Source of the DNA: Terana coerulea
Lineage: Eukaryota; Basidiomycota; Agaricomycetes; Polyporales; Phanerochaetaceae
Length of the DNA: 14,838 nt
Reading direction: 5' to 3'
NCBI GenBank assembly: GCA_024811115.1
Contig: JAKOGH010000095.1
Location: forward strand, 1-14,838
The notes beneath the pieces were generated by a model. The model was not told the DNA's origin, did not search any database, and saw only the letters and a list, made by a program, of their open reading frames with translations. Positions 7,642 through 14,838 of this stretch are shown in pieces (within the stretch, counting starts at the first letter, position 1; each line of letters starts with the position of its first letter). The position numbers and the translations under genes are program-made.

Positions 7642-8656
7642 ATGGCTTCTTCTGTTGTCATTCGGAGGCTTCAACAGCCTACCGGTGAGGCGTTTGCTCG
7701 TTAAACGTCCTATCACCGGTGCCGGTAACACTCACCACGAATCTAGATGACGAAGTCGCCCAAATTGTCTCACTGCTTCGCGAAGCTTCCCAAGACGGCG
7801 AACACACATACATATACTCCCTTCAAATTAAGTTGCTTACAACGGGGTGCCATTTAGATTCCTCGACGCGGCTCAGCACGGGCGGGCGCGACGACCCGCC
7901 GCTCCTGGACCGCTTCTTCCGTGCCGTCACGTGCGGTGGCGCCGTCGGTGGACACCTCTTCGCCGCCTTCCTGGACGGCACCGACCGCATTGTCGGTACC
8001 ATCATGTTCCTCGAGCCCGGGAGGGAGACCATGGGCGAGTGCGTCCCACCACGCCTCACCGAGCATAGGTGACGATCTGACATACTCTGGCTGGTGCAGC
8101 GACGCGCAGCGGTCCCAAGGCTTCGAGGGCTATCTCGCGGCCTTGCCGCCGGAGGTGCACGCATGGTGGGACTCCGTACGCATCTTGCCTGCACACGCGT
8201 AGAAGCACCACTCATACGCGCCGCGCGGCCCCAGTTCGTAGTGCAGTACGCAGCGATGAATGACGCGACGCTGGGCCCCGGCGTGAAGAAGGCGGCGTGG
8301 AACATGCACAGCTTCGCCGTCGCGCCGGCGTACCGCGGTCAGGGCGTCGGCAGAGCCCTGCTGGAGACGGGGGAAGCGTTGGCGAGTGCGACGCTTGGGC
8401 AGCCGCTATATGCACGTACTTACGCGAGCTGCACAACAGGCCAAGGCGGACGGCGTCCCGGTCATCTTCGAGGAGGAGCATGCCAGAAACGTAAGTGCCT
8501 CGTACTAGCGTCGTTTTGCGAGGGATAACCGTATCATTTTTGCAGACGGAGATGTACGAACGCTTTGGCTATAGCGTCGTAGGGGAGTGGAGCTTCAAGG
8601 GCGGCATGGGCGTCGACGACTTCAGGTACATGGTCTTGCGAAAGAATTTTCCGTAA
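7642..8656 (+). CDS. GNAT-family N-acetyltransferase
   Basis: Exons 7642-7684, 7747-8038 (probably split, see below), 8100-8175, 8235-8385, about 8429-8490 and 8546-8656 (TAA 8654-8656); roughly 225-244 aa. Clear introns are 7685-7746, 8039-8099, 8176-8234 and 8491-8545 (55-62 nt). The protein opens with ASSVVIRRLQQPT and ends with the GNAT C-terminal half. The acetyl-CoA pyrophosphate loop is visible as YRGQGVGRALLE (R-x-x-G-x-G). The following strand is DGVPVIFEEEHARN, and the last motif is MYERFGYSVVGEW. Inserted between is LAALPPEVHAWWDS, typical of fungal GNAT proteins. The acyl acceptor cannot be inferred. Two oddities: a probable GC-AG intron at 7798-7857, and a frame problem around a G5 run (8369-8373), where the best-looking intron (8386-8439) does not keep frame. 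A 43-nt intron (8386-8428) does keep it. Confidence 0.82.
7798..7857 (+). other. Probable 60-nt GC-AG intron in the GNAT gene
   Basis: The stretch starts GCGAAC and ends ccatttag, with a branch-like GCTTAC about 18 nt before the AG. Removing it joins REASQD to DSSTRLSTGGRDD in frame, which reads like the GNAT N-terminal region. Keeping it inserts 20 residues of poor character (HTYIYSLQIKLL). It has no stop and is a multiple of three, so frame alone cannot decide. Confidence 0.5.
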
Positions 8657-8893
8657 GGTGCTGGCTGATGGCCAGTACTAATATGGTGGCTAGTAGCCTC
8701 TGTTTCATGACACAAGCAAAGAATTCAACGCTCATATTATAAATATCTCACCATAGATACAATAGGCAATACATACGAATGTCAGCGCGGCACGCTGGAG
8801 TAGCGGTACAGGAACCTAAAACTGCAAAACTCTCCACGACCTAGATGAAAAGTATCAGCAAGAACAATTAGAGTCATGAGAATCAGGGAAGGA
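8657..8893. other. Convergent 3' intergenic region
   Basis: The GNAT gene (plus) and the F-box gene (minus) end tail to tail here. AT-rich stretches (attataaatatctcacc at about 8738) suit 3' ends. If the F-box gene has the extra terminal intron described in the findings, its last exon (8782-8840) occupies part of this region. Confidence 0.4.
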
Positions 8894-10776
8894 CTAACCG
8901 TTGATTGTCAGCAACAAGTAAACAGTCTTCCGTCGTTCCGTTGGTCGGCCCAACTGGCGCAAACTGCCGCCGTCCCCGAAAAAGATCTCAGTCACGTCGA
9001 GCTTGCGATATGGAAGACCGGTCACCATGTTGGACTTCCATGTTGTACCAAACTCGGGGTGCGTGCTGGGCTCTAGCATATACTGCCACTGGTCTGGAGT
9101 GTGTCCACGGGATACAGCCATGCTTCTCCGCAGACTGGTGAGGGGAGAAAACTCGTACAGCATAATTCGGCTTCGACGCTTTGAGTCAGCGCTGGACGAT
9201 GGAGCTTCCTCATACGTCAGACAGCGATGATGGTGCATCTCGAATATCCGCCCTTTGTGTGGAGGCACCACACGAGCTTCAGGTGCCCAATCTGTCCAAG
9301 ACACGGTATCCACTCCGTTCTGGCAATGGTGGTCGAATGCCCCAGCGGGTAAGACAATGAATACATCAAAGGAGCTCGTAAGTGGCTGATCAACGACTGT
9401 CAACTTGACCGCAAGAAGGTGCAGCATAGGATCAGGTTGAGAAGGCGAACCTTCGTCGGTCAATCTCCCCGGTGTGCCGCAAGCCACAACCTGAATAACT
9501 CGGTATCTTCGGTTGTCTTGAAGCGTAGGTAGATCGAATGTGGTGATGACAGATATATCATGCAAGGACTTTCGGACGGGTGCCTGGCCGTAGCAATCCA
9601 CGATGCACAAAGTTCCTTTGACAATCGTTCCTTTACCGTGGTGCGAAATTGCGAGAAGGATATGGTGATTTCTCCAAAGCAGCATACTTGTGCATCCGAT
9701 ATTCGACTCGGGCATCGCGAATAGGTTCTGCATAGAAGTTGTGATCAGGTCAGAATGGGTGAACATCCCAGGCCATACGATATAGGGCGTACCAACAACA
9801 GCACTCCCCGTTTCCAGTCCCAGATCCATATCTCCGTGCTAAAACCCCAGTATCCGCCCTCAGATCGAAACGCCACAAGATTTGCAGAGATCCGAGTGAA
9901 ATCTGCTACTGGACGCCGATGGGTTTCCACGGAAATTGACGGGTGTTCAGCATGTGGATGTGCTTCACCGGTAGTGAGCGACAGCAGCTGAAAGGTGAAG
10001 GACATCCCCTCTGGGTTGTTGATCCTGAACGCTTGCAAGTGAGCTTAACATCAGAAAAAGTGCGCTATACGCACGGAACCACGCCTATAACCAGAAGGTC
10101 CTCCAATGCATCCATGGCAAACGGTACGAATCCGGATAAATCGTCTAGGTTCTTTGGTAACGCAAGCTCCCATTCAAGTGCTCCTGTATGTTTCGAAGGG
10201 AATCGGTTCACGACGTATTTGCCGTCAGGCTTCTGTTGAAGCAGGACGCCGGGGGAAGCAAGATGAAAGTAATCGAAGTGGACGTTATATCTGATGTAAG
10301 GAATTGAATATTCGTGTAACCTTTCAAAGCGTTCCCAACGACGTTCTCGTTCTCGGACATTCTCGAGTGCGGCGACAATGTCGAGAGGACTTGATTCGTT
10401 GACCTTCAACCCGGCCAAGGGACATTCGATCAAGTACTGCAAGAGAGGGGTGCCATCTACGACATCTCGGAACTGGCGGGATACCTGCGGACAGGATTGA
10501 ATGTCATGAGCGGGCTCTAAGACCAAAAACACACATACGCACCTCTCTAGAGCGCACCATGTCTAGAAGTGGTGTCCTCCGGAGGATTTCTGATAACAGT
10601 TCATTGGGCAGACTACGAGAGAAGACCCTGTGTGGCCGCCAAGAATCGAACTCATCGGTGCTGATGACGAGCTCGATCGACTGGACACGAATGGTGAGGA
10701 ATAACTCGCTGTCTGTATCCGCCGCGGTGAGTGTAGTAGAATTAAATATTGAGCAGCGGAGGAATGTCGCAGGCAC
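8894..10776 (-). CDS. F-box protein (SCF substrate-receptor type), 5' end uncertain
   Basis: Minus-strand exons: 10543 up to about 10620-10776, then 10075-10484, 9793-10024 and 8894-9727. The introns are 10485-10542 (58 nt), 10025-10074 (50 nt) and 9728-9792 (65 nt), with consistent phases (0, 2, 0). The F-box motif is SLPNELLSEILRRTPLLDMV, spliced to VSRQFRDVVDGTPLLQYLIE, the usual pattern of agaricomycete F-box proteins. RERERRWERFERLHEY follows, then a long C-terminal region of alternating strands (WIWDWKRGVLLL, LLWRNHHILLAISHH) that would bind the substrate. The expected role is recruiting a target to a Skp1-Cullin ubiquitin ligase. About 550-570 aa. The in-frame open stretch begins after a TGA at 10779-10777 and has no ATG before the F-box. 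The stop at 8894 may be avoided by a further 58-nt intron. The gene is tail-to-tail with the GNAT gene. Confidence 0.75.
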
Positions 10777-10852
10777 TCAAAAGTCAGCCTCTTGCAGGCT
10801 GCGAAAGTGTTCGTTCGAAGCAGGGAATACGTGAGCGCTTATTGATGCTTAC

Positions 10853-11329
10853 TGTTACGGACAGGATTATTTCTTTTATTTGAACGATTAGCAATACTGG
10901 CTCGGTTCGCGACTCATGACTCACCTCGCCCTATGCCCTATGACTCAGCTAGCGCAGCGTACCCTGCGCCCTGCCCAGACTCATCTACTAGTCTCAACAC
11001 TAGTACGGATACGTAGTATGCTCTCTCACGCCACCATCTTGTACAGTAGTATAAAGATCGACCAGTCAAGGCCTCATAAGCCTTAACTGCGATCTCTTTG
11101 TTTATTAACATCGATATCTCTGGTCAGTCTCTGCGTGCTAGAGGGAAACCTCCGTAATAGCCCTCAGAGTCGCATTGAGCCACCAGCTCATTGCGCAACG
11201 ACCTTTGGTCTTAACATTAGATCGCAGTTTCGAACCGACCGACTCTTTTGAGTCTAAGTCACCCAGAACCCACCGAACGGCCGACTACTTAACTAGTTAT
11301 CCCGAAACTCCAACCCTGGTCCTGTAACA
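10853..11329 (+). repeat. Probable 5' LTR (about 477 bp)
   Basis: It begins TGTTACGGACAGG at 10853 and ends CCTGTAACA at 11329, an inverted terminal pair of TG...CA type. Inside are TATAAA at 11050-11055 and, downstream, a stretch (gaccagtcaaggcctcataagcc) that suits the transcription start region of a gypsy LTR. The second LTR is not in the window, so the borders rest on the terminal repeats alone. No tRNA primer-binding site starting TGG follows at once; TGGTCC at 11318 is an alternative reading of the border. Confidence 0.55.
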
Positions 11330-11593
11330 AGGACAAGGGCTCACCGAACCACCACGGCAGACGCCAACGGAACTGTGTGTACGCTCCGTACACACCGATT
11401 TCACCTGAAATCAGGAACAGACGTTAACTTCGCAACCGACACAGGAATCCTCACGATTCTGCTGACGAAAACCCCTGCAAAACCGAAACACACCAGACAA
11501 GAAAACGATCCAACCCACCGAAGGTTACGAACCGTGTACCAGAGGCCAACACCAGACCCCACGAACCATCTCATCCTCCACATCCGATTCTAA
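11330..11593 (+). other. Retroelement leader between LTR and gag
   Basis: 264 bases between the LTR border and the first gag-like frame. A 72-codon open frame at 11375-11593 reaches the gag-like region but shows no recognisable domain. It may be untranslated leader or a degenerate gag N terminus. Confidence 0.4.
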
Positions 11594-12364
11594 TCCCCCA
11601 GATCCTGTCAACCCCAACTTCATCGTCAACCAAACCGACGAACCCTTCACTGTCTTCATCAACCAAGTTGAAGTAACATTCGAACATTTCCTCGAGTGCC
11701 TAGACAAACAAATCGAATTCTACACTCTAACTCGGGACCCCACCGAGCAGAAAGCCAGGAAATACCGAGCGGGAAGTAGTAAAGAAACAGGAATGGCACA
11801 GACAATGGAAACAAGGATGGCCCAGAAGTTTGCAGATGTAGATCAAGGGATACAGGAAATCAAGGCTGCGATCACGGCAAATTCAACCTCGGCGGGAGCA
11901 ACCACGAAGAAATCCTCGAAAGCAACTAAACTGAGGACCCCCAGATGAGTTTGACGGCTCAGAAAAACGCTGTCAAGGAATTCAAAAGAGGCTGTCACCT
12001 CTATTTTGAAGCATACCCCACCGACTTCGCCGCGAAAGGAAAGAGTCATCTTCGCCCTTCCTACATGACAAAAGGATCAGCCAAATCCTGGGCAGATCTG
12101 AAACTCGACGAATACGGAGATAAAGGATATCCCGGCACTCTCGCCGAATTTTGGGACGATTTCGACAAAATCTTTGTCCAACGCGATGATATCTCGAACG
12201 CTTTAAGGAAAATCGAACGCCTTAAAAACAGATCCGAACGAGACAAGAAAGACACTGTCAGGGAAACAGTGATCAAATTCAGACATCTCGCGTTACAGCT
12301 CAAAGGCAGCGACACCGACGCCCAGCTCATCAGGAGCTTCAAGAAGTGCATCCCATCGACATGA
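11594..12364 (+). pseudogene. gag pseudogene (capsid-type, Ty3/gypsy)
   Basis: Two open pieces in different frames. The first (about 11594-11946) gives a Gln/Lys-rich N-terminal part and ends in TGA. The second (11945-12364) reads AVKEFKRGCHLYFEAYP, GSAKSWADLKLDEY and LAEFWDDFDKIFVQRDD, typical of the gypsy retrotransposon gag domain (a capsid-like fold that packages element RNA). The frame changes by one base near 11940, and again at 12360, after which gag-like sequence resumes in another frame. The copy is not functional. Confidence 0.75.
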
Positions 12365-12508
12365 AAAACCAAATCCGCTTCAGCTCAGCTGGTGAAACCA
12401 ACCACGCTATCAGCCCTGGTACGACTCAGTGATTAAATTCATCGAAGACGATGACGACGAAGACGACAAGCGCCACCGATCGCACAAATCCGAAGAGACG
12501 AAAACGCG

Positions 12509-12772
12509 ATGGACGTAGATGCAATTAGAACTAAAGAGGAAAGGCAGGAGGCCAGGAAGGGCCTATGCTACAACTGTGGAGGTAAGGGACATCTTGCTAA
12601 GGATTGCCCAACCAAAAGGAAGAAACCCTCCGACCAAAGACAATGGAAAGAAGCCGAAGCCGCGCATTCACGGTGCGTAGGGCCACCGTTGTTACGAACG
12701 ACAACTCTAGTGACGAGGAGTCTGAGGACTCTGACGAAGAAGATGAGGACGGAGAAATGGTCATCCGCTTAA
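12509..12772 (+). pseudogene. gag C-terminal CCHC zinc knuckle, degenerate
   Basis: The frame includes CYNCGGKGHLAKDC, a perfect C-x2-C-x4-H-x4-C nucleocapsid zinc knuckle at about residues 20-33. The preceding acidic stretch (DDDDEDD at about 12446-12466) lies in another frame, and an acidic Ser/Asp/Glu linker follows in a third (from 12604). The knuckle would bind the element's RNA; the surrounding frame breaks make the gene non-functional. Confidence 0.8.
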
Positions 12773-12879
12773 CCTCATCAGCTCGCTTTCCAAGAAGCAG
12801 CGCAAGAACCTCGCCAAAGGGCTTGGAAAGGATTTTTCCTAAAGGAGCCTGCCTCGACGTCAGCTCCTGTTCGCATCTC

Positions 12880-13270
12880 CACCTACTCTGTACTTATAGC
12901 GGAAATGAATGCAATGTCATGCGCATCCCTTATAACGTTGAAAGGAGAGAGAATCGTCGAAACACCCGCGCCGTAGGCTAGGGAGCAGGAGGAACATTCA
13001 TATCTGAGAAAATGGTGAAAAAACTCAAGCTCAAGTCCCGAAAACTCGAGCGAACCATTGCGGTGTTTAACGTCGACGGCACTCCAAACCGTCAGACGCA
13101 TCACACATGAGGGTGGAAATACCATGACGGTCGGAGGCCGCACCATTCGAACAAACTTCCTCGTCGCGAAACTTAGGCAGAGGAAGTCATCCTTGGCATC
13201 ACTGCCTCAAGGATAGAAACCTGCCATCAACTAAGGAGACGCTCCAGTTTGGAAAACGAGTCTCAGTGTA
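12880..13270 (+). pseudogene. Retropepsin (aspartic protease) pseudogene
   Basis: Protease-like sequence is scattered over frames: SGNECNVMRIP near 12898, then TFISEKMVKKLKLKSRKLER from about 12993, then VFNVDGT and TVGGRTIRTNFLVAKL. Between the first two, where the catalytic Asp-Ser/Thr-Gly triad should sit (about 12970-12990), the sequence reads through a TAG and no triad is legible. The enzyme is dead in this copy. Confidence 0.6.
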
Positions 13271-13589
13271 AGTACTACCTGGGACGAGACGATCAAGAAT
13301 TAACAAACTGTCGTCAGAAGCACTTGAAATCTTACGACCAGCCGACGAACCAACGATTAATTTCGCTCCAATTACGAAAGTTGACCTACGACACCCGGAG
13401 AATGGAGAAGGCGATATCCTATATTCCTATCTACCAGGGAGAAGAAACTTACAGCTAACGGACTGAAGACATAAACCCCATAGCTACGCGAGCACTAGAT
13501 CAATGCTAAAGTCAACCCGGCAATGGAATTCGCGCAGAAAGCCAATACTCAAAGCGACAACTCAAGTACCAGGAAAAATACACGAGAGT

Positions 13590-14440
13590 ACGTCGGTGTT
13601 TGAGAAAAAAGGCCTCCGACGATTCCCAGAATCCCGTCCATACGATCGCGCCATCGACCTCAAGGATGACTTTGTACCAAAAGATTGCAAAGTGCCCGCT
13701 GTCACCTCTGGAACAGGAGAAACTCAAGGAGTTTCTAGAGGAAAATCTTCGTAAAGGATACATTCGACCATCGAAATCCCCCACGGCATCACCATTCTTC
13801 AGTAGGCAAGAAAGACGGATCACTAAGACCATGCCAAGACTCCGGCACCTAACGAAGGAACAAGAATACATATCCGCTACCTCTCATTGGCGAACTCATC
13901 GACAAACTCCAAGGATCCACGATTTTTACCAAGCTCGATCTCAGAGCTGGGTACAACAACATCAGGATCAAGGATGGAGACCAATGGAAAGGAGCGTTTA
14001 AAACCAACCAAGGGTTGTTCGAACCGATGGTTATGTTTTGGCATGTGCAACTCACGTGGCAACCTTCCAGGCGATGATGGACCACATATTCCGCGACGAA
14101 GTCGATGAAGGATGGTTAACTATCTACACGACGACATGATGCTTCACTCCGGATGAAGAACAACACGCGAACGAACCAAACGAGTACTGAAGAAACTAGA
14201 CGATAACGATCTCTATTGCAAAACTTTGAGAAATGCGCATTCGACGTCAAGAAGTAGACTTCCTAGGGGTAATCATCCGGCACAATAAAGTCCTTATACC
14301 AGGCGAAAATTCAGGGAATAATCGACTGGCCGGCACCCACCATGGTAAAGCAAGTACGAGCCTTTCTGATTCGGAAATTTCTACAGACGCTTCATCAGTC
14401 ACTTTTCCGACCTCGCGCGACCCCTAAACGAGCTCACTGT
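13590..14440 (+). pseudogene. Reverse transcriptase pseudogene (Ty3/gypsy)
   Basis: Recognisable RT pieces in changing frames: [20 protein letters not shown] and [12 protein letters not shown] (about 13720-13800), then [34 protein letters not shown] and FGMCNS (about 13890-14050), then the palm region at about 14115-14150 and EVDFLGVIIRHNK (about 14245). The catalytic Y-x-D-D site falls on a one-base frame change at about 14128-14138 and is not translated intact. Several stops lie between the pieces. Confidence 0.8.
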
Positions 14441-14489
14441 GAAAAGGGATAGCTTGAATTGGTCAACGAATGCCAGAAAGCGTTCAAAA

Positions 14490-14838
14490 CTCAAACAACG
14501 GTTCACCTCGTCCCCAGTCCTCATATTACCCGACACCTCTAAACCCTTCCTCATCGAGGTCAGACGCATCTAAATTCGCGAGACAGGGGTACTACGACAA
14601 ACTGGACGACGAAACGATTGGCACCCAGTGGCATACCTGTCAAAAGTTTTAATCAACCGGAACGAACTACGAAATCTACGACCGTGAACTATTCTAATAA
14701 GCACGAGCCCTCAAGAATGGAGGCATTACATTCACGGATCTCCCCATCCGGTACGAAAGTACTCACGACCACAAGCAATCTCACGATTCCGATCCGCTCG
14801 ACGATTAAACCGGCACAAGCACGATGGAAACTGTTTTT
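14490..14838 (+). pseudogene. RNase H pseudogene, cut by the window edge
   Basis: After the RT, DASKFARQGYY (about 14550), GTQWH (14617) and ALKEWRHYIHGSPHP (about 14707-14752, another frame) mark the RNase H domain that follows RT in Ty3/gypsy Pol. The frame breaks at about 14635, 14695 and 14750. The domain is incomplete at 14838. Confidence 0.65.

Larger units (their letters stand above)
10853..14838 (+). mobile_element. Decayed Ty3/gypsy-type LTR retrotransposon, cut by the window edge
   Basis: An LTR-like sequence is followed, in plus-strand order, by gag, a CCHC zinc knuckle, an acidic linker, an aspartic protease region, reverse transcriptase and RNase H. This is the Ty3/gypsy (Metaviridae-like) gene order as far as it can be followed; integrase and the 3' LTR would lie beyond 14838. 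Nearly every domain is crossed by stops or one-base frame changes, so the copy cannot encode a complete polyprotein. Base composition is less GC-rich than the host genes. The left target duplication is not identified because the right end is missing. Confidence 0.85.

Noticed and set aside
7823..8305. 160-codon minus-strand frame opposite the GNAT gene
   Set aside because: It is a shadow of GC-rich coding sequence on the plus strand, with no domain.
11375..11593. Small gene between LTR and gag
   Set aside because: Position and frame suggest retroelement leader or degenerate gag; no independent gene features.
1..14838. CRISPR arrays, bacterial-type operons, tRNA or rRNA genes
   Set aside because: No spaced repeats, no clustered prokaryotic-style genes and no tRNA T-loop signatures were seen; the DNA is clearly fungal and intron-rich.

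Overview
The window looks like genomic DNA of a mushroom-forming basidiomycete (Agaricomycetes). Genes are cut by many 50-65 nt GT-AG introns. The predicted proteins belong to types typical of that class: GPI-anchored cupredoxin-like proteins, F-box proteins with short N-terminal F-boxes, fungal multi-pass membrane proteins of unknown function, and a Ty3/gypsy retroelement. All family calls are by eye; no database search was possible.

Layout. (1) Bases 1-1558, minus strand: a signal-peptide-bearing, 7-TM, GPCR-shaped membrane protein whose C-terminal tail runs off the left edge. (2) 1784-2994, minus: a multi-pass membrane protein of unknown function with a 20-nt microexon. (3) 3283-3728, minus: a 109-aa GPI-anchored secreted protein in three small exons that no long ORF reveals. 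(4) 3729-5547: a 1.8-kb intergenic region between two divergent GPI-protein genes, with palindromes, a CRE-like octamer and a CCAAT box but no convincing gene. (5) 5548-6663, plus: a 206-aa GPI-anchored cupredoxin-like protein that appears to have lost most copper ligands and carries an unusually long 356-nt intron. (6) 6664-7641: UTR and intergenic DNA. (7) 7642-8656, plus: a GNAT acetyltransferase, tail-to-tail with (8) 8894 to about 10776, minus: an F-box protein with no usable start codon. (9) 10853 to the right edge, plus: a decayed Ty3/gypsy element (LTR, gag, zinc knuckle, protease, reverse transcriptase, RNase H) whose LTR edge lies less than 250 bp from the F-box.

No pathway or operon-like system joins these genes. 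The most notable theme is a set of single-base frame breaks in four of the six host genes, each at a point where the protein continues convincingly in another frame. They could be consensus errors in the assembly or real local decay. Other points worth a look are the copper-ligand loss in the cupredoxin, the LTR at the 5' end of the F-box gene, a probable GC-AG intron in the GNAT gene and the hidden small GPI protein gene. I did not find a clearly new multi-gene system.
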